Assembly (NCBI GenBank): GCA_030737875.1
Contig: CM060926.1
Location: 167,175,079-167,239,078, forward strand
DNA from: Allium sativum
Taxonomy: Eukaryota > Streptophyta > Magnoliopsida > Asparagales > Amaryllidaceae
Direction of reading: 5' to 3'
Length of the DNA: 64,000 bases
The translations under genes and the position numbers were made by a program. This document shows, one piece after another, positions 48,232 to 60,800 of this stretch; the stretch's first letter is position 1; every line of letters begins with the position of its first letter. Below the pieces are notes generated by a model, which had not been told where the DNA came from, searched no databases, and saw only the letters and a list, made by a program, of their open reading frames with translations.

Positions 48232-48499
48232 TGTAACACCCCGTATTTTCTGTGAACGTATAAGTAACAAATCAGAGAATAATTAATTTTTAAAAATAAG
48301 AATCAAGGGAAACTGGTTGCACTATTGCGTTCATCTCGAAATTGTGCTTGAAAACGAGTCCGAGTTTTCGAAAAACAGAGTCCGTATGACCAAGTTATGA
48401 CCCTCCGAAGTTTCAGGAAGCTCGAAAATAAAGCCAAAAATTCGAAATTCAAACCTAGAGAAGGATGGCGGGAAAATTCCCGCCCATATACCCAGGTTA

Positions 48500-48602
48500 A
48501 CTGGGGAGTCGACCCCCCCAACCAAGTCAACCGGGGAGTCGACTGGGGTGTCGAACTCCCCATGACCAGGTCGAGTGGGGAGTCGACCTGGGGGTCGACC
48601 TG
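48500..48602. repeat. GTCGAC cluster, C 5' LTR
   Basis: Four intact GTCGAC and three mutated copies with GGGGAG and CCCC spacers, about 270 bp from the LTR start and 80-180 bp upstream of the TATA box. Confidence 0.88.
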
Positions 48603-48682
48603 CTCCCGAAACCCAGTTTTTGAACCTGGTTCATTCTGATGTATCCGGTCCCGTTTTCTGTCTAGATTCGTCCGTCTAATCC

Positions 48683-48690
48683 TATATAAA
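48683..48690 (+). promoter_or_regulatory. TATA box of C 5' LTR
   Basis: TATATAAA, downstream of the GTCGAC cluster and about 265 bp before the donor-like GCAAGT. The same box is at 54572-54579 in the 3' LTR. Confidence 0.68.
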
Positions 48691-50221
48691 CAGCCACCTA
48701 GCCTCATTTTCTCTACACAATTTCATTCTGTCTATATTCTGCCTCTGTTCTAATTAAAAATAAAAATGGCGTCGCTACTCTGTTGGAATCAAAACTTGGA
48801 CTGATGCATCTTCTTACAACCTGAATAGAATTAAAAGCTAAATCAAATCTCAAATCAAAGTTTAGAGCTGCAACAACAATTAAAGAGGAGTACTTCAACA
48901 TTTCTGCATCAACAACAGTTTATTATACTTTCTTAAAACCACGAAAGGCAAGTACAGTTATTTTCCGATGTAAACTTTAATTATGGTTGTGGCATGATTA
49001 TAAATCTGAATCTGAGGTTATGTATATTCTTATCTGTCAGATCTGTTTTTCTGTGACTATTCTGTACCTCTTTCTTCTTTCTGTTCTATAGCCAGGCTAC
49101 TACGAGCCTGCGCCGAATCTCATAAGAGATTAACGCACGAACGCTAAATTTTGGGACAAATAATGAATAATGCATAATTGGGCATGAAACTGTTTCCTAT
49201 GAGACTATTTCCTATGACTATGATTCATGCCTATGAGACTATTGCCTATGACTATAATTCACGCCTATGAGACTATTGCCTATGACTATGAGACTATTGC
49301 CTATGACATTGAATAAGAAACTATTGTAATTAGTCACCCATGACTATTGTGGTTAGTTGTCTATAACTATTGTAGTTAGTTTATTATGCCTATCCCCTTA
49401 ATGATGTTAGATCTCATGTATGTAACTTTGCTAGTTTATTCCCATTCACTGTTATGTACATCGAGCCTAGAGGGGCCATTATCATTGTATTTGGTTCATT
49501 ATTGCATGCCTATTCTTTCTTGTGCTTATCCCCTATTCCTTTTGCTAGGGCCATTTCATGAGTATTTAGAGAACTTGTGGAAACATGTTATACGCGGATT
49601 GGGCGTAGCTTAATTAAGTTAATTTGGTATAGCAAATATGTTGGCATAATCTGAATTGGCTATAATAGAGAAAGATTTACATGTGTATTAGTCCTGGACA
49701 TAAATGGCAAACTAGAATATTAAATCTAGTTTTGACATGAACTGTAAATGGGAATATTGAGGCTAAAATTTGGGGCATATATTGTATTATGAATTATGAC
49801 CTTGATTTGGGCATGTAAGTTTAGGCTAAATTTATAATAAGGCAAGATATGTCAATGAAACTTTAAGGAATGATTAAATATGTTATATTGCCTAATCCGC
49901 TAGTTCTGTTATATTGCTTAAACTGCTAATTAGATTGAATTGCCTAATCTGCTAATTATGTTAAAATTGCCTTCTGCTAAATCGCCTAATCTGCAAGATC
50001 TGTTATCTGTTAGTCTGTTGAATGGCGTAATCTGTTGGAACTGAAATGCTGAAATTTGAAGTATGTAAATCTGTAGGATCGATTTAAAATTGAGCAAAAT
50101 TTGTTAATAAAACCTCGAATAATCTACTGTAACTCGTACAGAAGTTAATTTGTTAAATCATCATGATTAGTCTGATATTAGCACAGTCTGTGAATGAATG
50201 CATTGGCTAAACATGAAACAT

Positions 50222-50440
50222 GACTAACTCGAGGTTAGAATGAGTTTGCGGCGTAATCCTACCCGGAACCGCCCGACACATCCAGTGGCCGCAAACAATA
50301 TGTTCTAGTGTGAGAAGTTAGTCATAACGTGCTTGAAACCCGAGGTTAGACTCAGTTTGAGGCAGAAACCTGCCTGGAACCAACCGGCCTAACCAGTGGC
50401 CGCAAACTGTCAGTCTAATGTGAGAGGTCTGCGCGTTAAT
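50222..50440 (+). repeat. Conserved GC-motif dimer, C 5' LTR
   Basis: Two direct copies, each with GAGGTTAGA, a CCCGGAACC...CC core, CCAGTGGCCGCAAAC and a TCTAATGTGAGAGGT-type arm. Compared with family A, the core is better conserved than the surrounding LTR. Confidence 0.82.
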
Positions 50441-51074
50441 TTTTAATTGATACAAATCTGATATAAATTTGATGTCTAAAATGTGTTGGGTGGGTAGGGT
50501 TAAACCAATTGGACTAATGAATTAAACAAACCCGTTTCGTGAATCTGTAGGCTCAATTACAAAGTTAGACAAATCTGTAAATCTGTTAAATCCATATATC
50601 TGATCCGTTATTCTGAAAACTTGTTTGATCTGTGAACTAGTTGATCTGAACTCTGTATGTCTGAACTGGTAAACAAGTTAATCTGAAATCTGTTAGTCTG
50701 AGGACACAAGGTTAGGAGGGAAATTACTTGTGTCATCTGTTGTTTGGGACCCATATTAGTCAGTAACCCTTTCTTCAAAACTTTGACCCAACAGTAGGTA
50801 GGGTCCGGGCACGCTTACTGAACTAATTATAAGCGGTTCATTCTGATAATGGCGACGGGTGTTGATGGTGCATTCCAACCGGGTCATGTGCGTGCATGGA
50901 TCCCGGTCTGCCTCTGAGGATGTAAGACGCCGTGACATCTGTAAATAGGTCTGTGTCATTTAAAGGTTGCTACTTTGGGGAATGATACACCCTTATGTGG
51001 GGCTAGCACAGGGTATTTATGTATTAGGGAGCCGATCGCTTGGGGTAGGGTTTTAGGGTACACTTAGTTCTGTC

Positions 51075-51330
51075 TGTTTCTGTTGGTACCGTCTGTTTCT
51101 GTTTGGTGGTAACACCTGTCTGTTTCTGCGTGGTACCGTCTGTTCGGGTGGTAAAGGCCCATTTACTAGTGTATACCTAATTCTGCATTCCGTTTCCGTG
51201 GGGATTAATCTGATTCTGTTTCTGTCTGTTTCTGTTGGTGTGGTAAAGGCCCATTACTAGCATTCTGTTTCTGTCTATTTCTGTTGGGGTGGTAAAGGCC
51301 CATTACTAGCATTCTCTTCTGTGGAAATTT
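51075..51330. repeat. CTGTTTCTGTTGG repeats, C 5' LTR
   Basis: Four to five imperfect units of 50-70 bp combining TCTGTTTCTGTTGG with GGTGGTAAAGGCCCATTACT. The 3' LTR has the same block at about 56960-57240. Confidence 0.8.
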
Positions 51331-51941
51331 CTCTGTTCCCGTTTCTGTTTCAATTTAGATATTGGGGTGACACCTAATCTTTTTATACTAGTATTAGTGC
51401 AGAGAAATGAAAAGTAATATTATTCTATTTCTTCTGTTTAACCTAAGTACATCTGCTGCTCTTGTTACTGTTATCTCTTATCCAGCTTATTTTCATGTCA
51501 TAATGATTGTTATATGTTCATATGTTGAAAGTCACTGGACTTGCCAGACTTAATGTCTGACCTTGCTTGTTTTGCCCCTTTTTCTTCCGTTTCCCCCCAG
51601 GTTTTCCAAGGAGGGAATACTTTAGCTTGATTCAGATTTCTTCTGCTTGAAGTACTTAGAGTGCTTGAAGTATGGCTTGACTCCTTATGGCAGCTTCTAT
51701 GGGGATTATGATTTTACAGTTTTGTACTCTGATGATTTTCTGAGCAAGACTGATATTTATGTACTTGAGTTTTTGGTAAAGATGTAACCAAACTGACTTC
51801 TGTTTTCCGCTGTAATAAAGTTATAATTTCTTTAGTATTGTTTATCTGTCTTTTAAATTTCTGTTCTGTCTACTAAAATGCTCAACGAAAGTTGAGGCAT
51901 TCCCTTTGTGAGTGACCTTAATGTAGGTGGGGTGTTACACT

Positions 51942-51953
51942 TGGTATCAGAGC
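51942..51953 (+). other. Primer-binding site of C
   Basis: TGGTATCAGAGC, perfect match to the initiator Met-tRNA complement, two bases after the LTR end. Confidence 0.92.
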
Positions 51954-52145
51954 TGAAGGTTCAGATTTGATAAAAATTTTGAAACTATTTTCAAAAAGGT
52001 TTTAAAAAGGAAGTATTTTCAAAAGTAAAGCGTATTTTTGAAAAACATAATCCCCAAAAAGCCATATATCTATCTTTTCAGTTCTCCATTTTAAATCTTT
52101 TTCTTTCATTCCAGCATATCTGGGAATCTTAACTTTCCAGAGGGT

Positions 52146-53069
52146 GTGCGAATACCTGGCTGGTTCAGGAGGTACTTAGAGGTTAGGGCCAACGATGCAG
52201 GCCCAGCAGATATTCCTCCTCCAGCTGCAACGATTCCTCCTCCTCTGCCCCCTCCTCGTGCAATTGCTTTTTCAAAGATCTATAAAGATTTTAGGGCCAT
52301 GGGTGGAAAGGATTTCAAGGGAACTGAATCATTCGTAGAAGCGAGGAACTGGCTCAAAGAAACTGAGGGTCTATTCATTATTTTCGAGGTGGACGATAGC
52401 CAGTAGGTACAATTGGCGGTATGGTTGCTCAAGGACGAAGCTTCCTACTGGTGGGAAGTCACTAACGCCGAGAGGCCGGTTGAAACATGGATGGATTTCA
52501 GAACAAGGTTTGAGACGAAATTCCTCTCGCAAGCTGAACGAAGTCTACAACTGGAGAAGTTCTTATCTCTTAAGGAAGGAAGTATGACGGTCAAGGAATA
52601 CGTCAACCAATCCAACCAACTGGCTAGGTTCGGACTAGATTTAGTCTACACCCAGCATAAAAAGGCTCTCCGCTTTGTTAAAGGATTGAATGAGCCACTG
52701 CACAGCCTAGCCATGACCCATGTACCCATGGGAGCGACTTACGAGAGATTGGTGGATATGGCACTACTGCACGAGGAAGACAACGGTAAGAAAGAGGCAA
52801 AGAAGGAAGAACCACAGAACAAGAAATCATGGCCCAAAAAGGAAACACAAAAGTAGGGTGAAAAGTCTGAAGATAAGAAGGAGAAAAAGCGCTTTACTTA
52901 TGGAAGCTCGACTCATCTAAAGAAGGATTACAGAAAAAGAAAGGTAACTTGCTTCAACTGTGGTGAGATGGGACACTTCACTAGGGACTGTCCGAAGAAA
53001 CGAGGGCAAGGGAAGAGGGCAGGACCAACTTCTGGAAGGCAGGCGAACACTCTCGGGGCTAGTGGATAG
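52146..53069 (+). pseudogene. gag: Ty3/gypsy gag of element C, two in-frame stops
   Basis: Gag forms the particle that packages retrotransposon RNA. One frame is readable for about 308 codons, broken only by TAG at 52404-52406 and TAG at 52854-52856, with no frameshift. Counting from 52146: a Pro-rich stretch (residues ~20-38), the Retrotrans_gag domain (~40-210) with FKGTESFVEARNWL, AVWLLKDEASYWWE and LKEGSMTVKEYVNQ, a Lys/Glu-rich linker, and a CCHC zinc knuckle (269-282, CFNCGEMGHFTRDC), then a basic tail ending at TAG 53067-53069. No ATG is seen at the start; 52146 is a GTG, and the frame stays open upstream to at least about 52110, so the true start is uncertain. No pol follows. Confidence 0.9.
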
Positions 53070-54066
53070 GATAGAAATAGGAAAACTTCCTGTAGGAGGT
53101 TTAATTTCTTTATCTGATTTTTGAGTTAAAACTCTTTTCTGATTCTGGCATTTCGATTCTGTAATCGATACTCTGCACTTGAATACAAGTATTGTTTCTG
53201 ATTCTGCTGTAGACTCGGACCCATAAGGGTTATGACTCATATAAGCGTGGTAAGTTGGGTATCTGTGTTGAGCGTTAAGTTGACTATGACGCATACATTC
53301 TAGGTTTTCATCATGCTTAGTTTCCTAAGAATCATTTAGTAATCTGATCTGTACCTGTAATATGTAAATATCTGAATATTTCTGATAAGGTTGAGATTTC
53401 CAGTTTTGACATTGTCTAAAGAGGGTAATCCTCTGGGTGTCAATCTGATGTTGATTTCGGTCTTCGAGTTGATACTCAGTGGAATTTGTCTCTCAACCAA
53501 GGTCAAATGGAAACCAAGTTTTTGTTTATCTGCACTCGCTCCCATCACTCGACTGTATCCTATCGATCGAATCTTCGACCTATAGGATTCCTATGAATGT
53601 AAACATGTGTTTAAGACGTGTTATGTTTGATGGTTGCAAGTGGATGCAAGTGGTTGCTAGTGGTTGCTCGTGGATGCATATACACACACTAGGCACTAGA
53701 TCGGCTCGAAAACACTCTCATACTGCATATGGATGTGTGAGCATTTTCAACTTCTGTGGATGCAAAATGATCGACTCATCACATGGATGTTGCATATGAA
53801 TGAATGGTTGTCACTCATATAAGAATAATATGTATCAAATAAGAAAATTGCATACATGTTAGACTCATGACACTGACATAGTTCGCATTAAGGAGGTCAA
53901 CTGAATCAGTGGACCGCCTGATCTTTGCATTAGATAAGGAACATATACACACACTTTTGCATATGTTCATACAACATTAGAAGTTTTCTAAGGACAATGG
54001 ATGCTTGTGGATGATGGTTGAGTAGATGGATGACTGGATGGTAGGACACATTCTTCTTAACTTGAA

Positions 54067-54101
54067 GATTTCGGGGATGAAATCCTTTAAGGAGGGGAGA
54101 A
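54067..54101 (+). other. Polypurine tract of C with preceding hairpin
   Basis: GGAGGGGAGA next to the 3' LTR start at 54102, preceded by GATTTCGGGGATGAAATC, whose arms pair except for one change from the A1 version. Confidence 0.85.
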
Positions 54102-54381
54102 TGTAACACCTCGTATTTTCTGTGAATGTATAAGTAACAAATCAGAGAATAATTAATTTATAAAAATAAGAATCAAGGGAAACGGGTTGCGCCATTGTGT
54201 TCGTCTCGAAATTCTGCTTTAAAAAAAGTCCGAGTTTTCGAAAAACGGAGTCCGTATGACCAAGTTATGAACCTCCGAAGTTTCAGGAATTTATATAAAA
54301 TAAAACAGCTCGAAAATAAAGCCAGAAATTCGAAATTCAAACCCAGAGAAGGCTGGCAGGAAAATTCAAGCCCATATACCC

Positions 54382-54492
54382 AAGTCGACTGGGGAGTCGA
54401 CCCCCCACAACCAGGTCAACTAGGGAGTCGATGGGGGTGTCGACCTCCCCTTGACCAGGTCGACTGGGGAGTCGACCTGGGGGTCGACCTGC
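54382..54492. repeat. GTCGAC cluster, C 3' LTR
   Basis: Six GTCGAC palindromes plus mutated ones. Several of the positions mutated in the 5' LTR copy are intact here and vice versa, so the ancestral array was more regular. Confidence 0.88.
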
Positions 54493-54571
54493 TCCCAAAA
54501 CCCAGTTTTTGAACCTGGTTCATTCTGATGTATCCGGTCTCGTTTTCTGTCTAGATTCGTCCGCCTAATCC

Positions 54572-54579
54572 TATATAAA
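54572..54579 (+). promoter_or_regulatory. TATA box of C 3' LTR
   Basis: TATATAAA at the same place as in the 5' LTR. It could promote outward transcription into B8. Confidence 0.6.
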
Positions 54580-57500
54580 CAGCCCCCTGGCCTCATTTTC
54601 TCTACACAATTTCATTCTGTCTATATTCTGCCTCTGTTCTAATTAAAAATAAAAATGGCGTCGCTACTCTGCTAGAATCAAAACTTGGACTGATGCATCT
54701 TCTTCCAAACTGAATAGAATTAAATGCTAAATCAAATCTCAAATCAAAGTTTAGAGCTACAACAACAATTAAAGAGGAGTAATTCAACATTTCTGCATCA
54801 ACAACAGTTCATTATCCTTTCTTAAAACCACGAAAGGCAAGTACAGTTATTTTCCGATATAAACTTTAATTATGGTTATGGCATGATTATAAATCTGAAT
54901 CTGAGGTTATGTATATTCTTATCTGTCAGATATGTTTTTCTATGACTATTCTGTACCTCTTTCTGTTCTATAGCCGGGCTACTACGAGCCTGCGCCGAAT
55001 CTCATAAGAGATTAACGCACAAACGCTAAATTTTGGGACAAATAATGAATAATGCATAATTGGGCATTAAACTGTTGCCTATAAGACTATTGCCTATGAC
55101 TATGATTCATGCCCATTTGACTATCGCCTATGACTATAATTCACGCCTATGAGACTATTGCCTATGACTATGAGAATATTGCCTATGACATTGAATAAGA
55201 AACTATTTTAATTAGTCGCCCATGACTATTGTGGTTAGTTTCCTATAACTATTGTAGTTAGTTTCTTATGCCTATTCCCTTAATGATGTTAGATCTCATA
55301 TTTAGTATGTAACTTTGCTAGTTTATTCCCATTCACTGTTATGTACATCGAGCCTAGAGGGGCCATTATCATTGTATTTGGTTCATTATTGCATGCCTAT
55401 TCTTTCTTGTGCTTATCCCCTATTCCTTTTGCTAGGGCCATTTCATGAGTATTTAGAGAACTTATGGAAACATGTTATATGGGGATTGGGCGTAGCTTAA
55501 GTAAGTTAATTTGGCATAGCAAATATGTTGGCATAATCTGAATTGGCTATAATAGAGAATGATTTACATGTGTATTAGTCCTGGACATATATGGTAAACT
55601 AGAATATTAAATCTAGTTTTGACATGAACTGTAAATGCGAATATTGAGGCTAAAATTTGGGGAATATATTGTTTTATGAATTATGACATTGATTTGGGCA
55701 TGTAAGTTTAGGCTAAATTTATAATTAGGCAAGATATATCAATGAAACTTTAAGGAATGATTAAATATGTTATATTTCCTAATCCGCTAGTTCTGTTATA
55801 TTGCATAAACTGCTAATTAGATTGAATTGCCTAATCTGCTAATTATGTTAAAATTGCCTTATCTGCTAGACCTGCTAAATCGCCTAATTTGCAAGATCTG
55901 TTATCTGTTTAGTCTGTTGAATGGCGTAATCTGTTGGAACTGAAATGCAGAAATTTGAAGTATGTAATCTGTAGGCTCGATTTAAAATTGAGCAAAACTT
56001 GTTAATAGAACCTCGAATAATCTGCCGTAACTCGTACAGAAGTTAATTTGTTAAATTAGCATGATTAGTCTGATATTAGCACAGACTGTGAATGAATGCA
56101 TTGGCTAAACATGAAACATGGCTAACTCGAGGTTAGAATGTGTTTGTGGCGTAATCCTGCCTAGAACCGCCCGGCACATCCAGTGGCCGCAAACAATAGG
56201 TTCTAATGTTAGAAGTTAGTCATAACGTCCTGGAAACCCGAGGTTAGACTCAGTTTGCGGCAGAAACCTGCCCGGAACCAACCGGCCTAACCAATGGCCG
56301 CAAATTGTGAGTCTAATGTGAGAGGTCTGCGCGTTAATTTTTAATTGATACAAATCTGAGATAAATTTGATGTCTAAAATGTGTTGGGTGGGTAGGGTCA
56401 AACCAATTGGACTAATGAATTTAACAAACCCATTTCATGAATCTGTAGGCTCAAATACAAAGTTAGACAAGTCTATAAATCTGTTAAATCCGTATATCTA
56501 ATCCATTAGTCTGAAAACTTGTTTGATCTATGAACTAGTTGATCTAAACTTTGTATGTCTGAACTGGTAAACAAGTTAATCTGAAATCTGTTAGTCTGGG
56601 GACACAAGGTTAGGAGGGAAATTGCTTGTGTCATCTGTTGTTTGGGACCCATATTAGTCAGTAACCCTTTCTGGTATCAAAACTTTGACCCAACAGTAGG
56701 TAAGGTTCGGGCACGCTTACTGAACTAATTATTAGCGGTTCATTCTGATAATGGCGAGGGGTGTTGATGGTGCGTTCCAACCGGGTCACGTGCATGCATG
56801 GATCCCGATCTTCCTCTGAGGATGTAAGACGCCGTGACATCTGTAAATAGGTCTGTGTCATTTAATGGTTTCCACTTTGGGGAGGGATACACCCTTTTGT
56901 GGGGCTGGCACAGGGTATTTATGCATTAGGGAGCCGATCGCTTGGGGTAGGGTTTTAGGTTACACTTAGTTCTGTCTGTTTCTGTTGGTACCGTCTGTTT
57001 CTGTTGGGTGGTAACACCTGTCTGTTTCTGCATGGTACCGTTTGTTCGGGTGGTAAAGGCCCATTTACTAGTGTACACCTAATTCTACATTCTGTTTCCA
57101 TAGGGATTAATCTGATTCTGTTTCTGTCTGTTACTGGTCGGGTGGTAAAGGCCCATTATTAGCATTCTGTTTTTGTCTGTTTCTGTTGGGGTGGTAAAGG
57201 CCCATTACTAGCATTCTCTTCTATGGAAATTAATCTGTTCCCATTTTTGTTTCAGTTTAGACATTGGGGTGACACCTAATCTTGTTATACTAGTATTACT
57301 GCAGAGAAATGAAAAGTAATATTATTATGTTTCTTCTGTTTAACCTAATTACATCTGCTGCTCCTGTTACTGTTATCTCTTATCCAGCTTATTTTCATGT
57401 CATAATTATTATTATCTGTTCATATGCTGAAAGTCACTGGACTTCCCAGACTTTATGTCTGACCTTGCTTGTTTTCGTCCCTTTTTCTTCCATTTCCCCC

Positions 57501-57841
57501 AGGTTTTCCAAGGAGGGAATACTTTAGCTTGATCCGGATTTCTTCTGCTTGAAGTACTTAGAGTGCTTAAAGTATGGCCTGACTCATTATGGCAGCTTCT
57601 GTGGGGATTATGATTTTACAGTTTTGTACTCTAATGATTTTCTGAGCAAGACTGATATTTATGTACTTGAGTTTTTGGTAAAGATGTAACCAAACTGACT
57701 TCTGTTTTCCGCTGTAATAAAGTTATAATTTCTTTAGTATTGTTAATCTGTCTTGTAAATTTCTGTTCTGTCTACTAAAACGCTCCACCAAAGTTGAGGC
57801 ATTCCCTTTGTGAGTGACCTTAATGGAAGTGGGGCGTTACA

Positions 57842-60800
57842 TTTATCGTTGCTGTTATATACATGTGTTGTAGGGAATCCATATAATTAACGTTATATGG
57901 TAATTGATTGGGCCTCATTCCAATTAGGAAAATAGACATATAAATTCATGTGTTGAATAGAATAAATATTCATGTGTTGAATAGAATATAAATTCATGTG
58001 TTGAATAGAACAAATATTCATGTGTTGAATGGAATAAAAATTAATGTGTTGAATTGAATAAATATTCATGTGTTGAATAGAATATAAATTCATGTGTTGA
58101 ATAGAATAAATATTTATGTGTTGAGTAGAATATAAATCCACGTGTTGAATAGAATATAAATTCATGTGTTGAATAGAAAAAATTCATGTGTTGAATAGAA
58201 TAAATATTCATGTGTTGAATAGGAGTATAAATTCATGTGTTGAATAGAAAAATAAATATTCATGTGATGAAGAAAATATTCATTTGTTGAATAGAATAAC
58301 GAAGTTATTGAAATATACAAAGCTGTGTTGGCTAGATACGCGCCATTTTGACGTGAAAGATATTTATATCCATTTTATTCATTTTTATAATGAATATAGA
58401 AAAGGAATTGATTTCAAAATATAACGTTTTGAAAATATTATCATTTGTATATCGATGATGTGGAATATTCAATTTTGATTAGAAATTGAATATGAAGTTG
58501 AAATCGTTTTGAAAATGAATTTAAAACGATTTATAAAATACGTTTTAAAAGGAAATCGACGAAGTGCATATTATATATATTATATATAATGTAATGGCCT
58601 GAATAGAACGCGCCGCGCCGCGGTAGTTCACGAATTTCGACCAATGACTTCGAATGGATATTACGGGAGATCCGATCGTTGGATTCTCCTAAAACTGTAA
58701 CCGTTGGGTTCGTATCGAGAAGAGCTTTCTAACGAACATTAGAAAATAGAAATCTAACAGATACATTTGGAATTATGTCCAAATCAAATTTGGAAAAGGT
58801 CGTTCTAAGTACAGTTCGATGGCCGTTGGTGGAATTTGACTGAACGGGCCTTGATAAAATTATTAAAATTAGTAATAATTTGTGTAAAATCATAAGAAAT
58901 AATTTGTGAAGAACTGGGATGAAAGTTTCCATATTTGAAAAGATAAAAATTGATTTTTATCGAAATGAACTAGTTTTGAGCTAGAATTAAAATCCATTTA
59001 TTTTAAATAAATAAAGTGGATTTGAAATGGTTTTGAAAATTACCAGAATTTCCAATAATTGAATTGGAATGGATTTGAATCGAAATTGTCTTTGGAATAT
59101 TTCGAAGTTGGATTTCGTGATTATACAGATACTGTGATGGAAATTTGAAAGATATATTTATATCGTTATTTCCAATACGATATTTGTGTGTCGTAGAATT
59201 TGATATTGAATATAAGCCGATATATTTTCTATTCAGAGCCTTGTATTTAATATCAAATGGGATTTGGGGTTTGTCGTGAATGGTGTCTTCATTAACACTG
59301 TTCTTAAACCCAGTTGAGAAAAGATTAAATCTTTTTATTTAGATTTAATGAAGTGTGCCAATTAAATGGGATTTAATTGGAATTGGATTAGAATGTGATT
59401 TTGGGTTTATCGTGAATTGTGTTTTAAATGACATTGCTTCTTTAACCCAGTTAAAGATAGGATGTGATTTCCCAAGTTAAATTATCATTGACAGTGATTA
59501 TTGGGAAGATTAAAACCAAGTGGCGTTTTAAAGAATCTTTAATTAGATTGAAATAATCGAGACTGGAGTATCACCAGTTTTGCTGCAGGTGATAGTTAAA
59601 TCTTTAATTAGATTTGAATGTGAAAAGGTAATTGAATTTAACGATAACACCATGGTGTTAGATATGAAGTATGACCAGTTATACTTCATGGGATGAATAG
59701 GTTGGGATTGGGAAATAAAGTAAATGATTACTCGGTGTGGTGCGCTAATCCCGACTAATTTGAATTGATATTCAAAAGAAGATTAAAGAATAAATTTAAA
59801 GAATTTATCTTTGATAAAATTAATGGGAACCTTTCCCAAAAGTATAAGAATATTTGAATAAAAGAATATTTTGAATTGGAATGAGGCGTATGTTGTGTTA
59901 GTTTAACACTTGTTTATTATATACGCAAGTTATTCAGAATGGTCGGGTTTAACCCATTATGAATAACTGATTCGACGATGTGTCGAGGATGAAGATGGTG
60001 GTCGAAGACCGGAGGTATTCACATTGTTTGGGTGATTACTGATGATCTTGATTGGGCTGTACACCCAAGAGGAGGGAATCAGTTGGTGATCATCCAGACG
60101 TACTTGGAGATCGATGGATATGCGAGGTACAAGGTGCCTCCAGTTTTGTTCAAACCCAGAACGGACTTGTAAATGGTCTGTGTGTCCGACATTGGATTTT
60201 ATTCTGTGTGATTGATTTCTATTAAATATATATCTGTTTGGCGGTGGAGAATTTATTCTCTTGCTTAACGCCCTTCTCTGAGACGTACGAGCTCAGGGGT
60301 TATATATTGATGGGTATCAATCGCATGGAGTGAATTGCCTGTGTGGCATGCCTAAGTGGAAAATGATAAAGGCTTTTGTTGAAAAGCAAAGTCTTGTGGT
60401 TGATGATCAAAGCACGACCTATGTGGCACAGCTTTGTGTAACGTGGATTCGCGAGCCACACACCCCGGTTGTGAACCAGAAACGGGAGAGGACCTCAGGG
60501 AGGACATGCGTTTCTTTCTAGCTAGGGTGGATTCAGTGACCTACTAGCCCTGGCATTTATATTATTTTCACCTGTGTGGTTGTTGTTGTTGCGAGGTACC
60601 TCGAATATATCGGTGACTTTGTGGAGCCGATGGAGTCATTTGGCTCATTTACACCCCAAAGGGCGGGGAAACGTAGTGTTCAGGCATAATAATCCACATC
60701 GGTGGACCGACCCTAACGATCCAAGGGGCAGTTGCGGCTGTTCCTAAGGGGTGGGCTAGAGCGTCGCGAATCGGTTAAGGACGATCCCTTGCCTCGGTTC

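Larger units (their letters stand above)
48232..51939 (+). mobile_element. C 5' LTR (3708 bp)
   Basis: From TGTAACACCCCG to GGGGTGTTACA, followed by a perfect primer-binding site. In order: GTCGAC cluster (48500-48602), TATA box (48683-48690), GCAAGT donor-like site (48948-48953), CTATGACTAT-type repeats (49180-49380), GC-motif dimer (50222-50440), TCTGTTTCTGTTGG/GGTAAAGGCCCATTACTAG repeats (51075-51330), acceptor-like TTTCCCCCCAG (AG 51599-51600), and TTTTCCGCTGTAATAAAG near the end. It shares architecture with family A but differs in most repeat blocks. Target duplication TTTAT (48227-48231 and 57842-57846). Confidence 0.95.
51940..54101 (+). mobile_element. C internal region: gag only, no pol
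   Basis: 2162 bp between the LTRs: primer-binding site (51942-51953), gag (about 52110-53069), about 500 bp without recognisable pol motifs (53070-53590), a tail with AAGTGGTTGCTAGTGG-type repeats shared with A1 (53590-53720 against 24490-24560), then hairpin and polypurine tract (54067-54101). There is no trace of protease, RT, RNase H, integrase or chromodomain. This is the TR-GAG type of non-autonomous element. Confidence 0.88.
54102..57841 (+). mobile_element. C 3' LTR (3740 bp)
   Basis: Matches the 5' LTR throughout, starting TGTAACACCTCG and ending GGGGCGTTACA. It holds the GTCGAC cluster (54382-54492), TATA box (54572-54579), GCAAGT (54837-54842), GC-motif dimer (56122-56330), CTGTTTCTG repeats (56960-57240) and CCCCCAG (AG at 57501-57502). 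By eye about nine bases in ten agree with the 5' LTR. The right target duplication TTTAT follows at 57842-57846. Confidence 0.95.
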
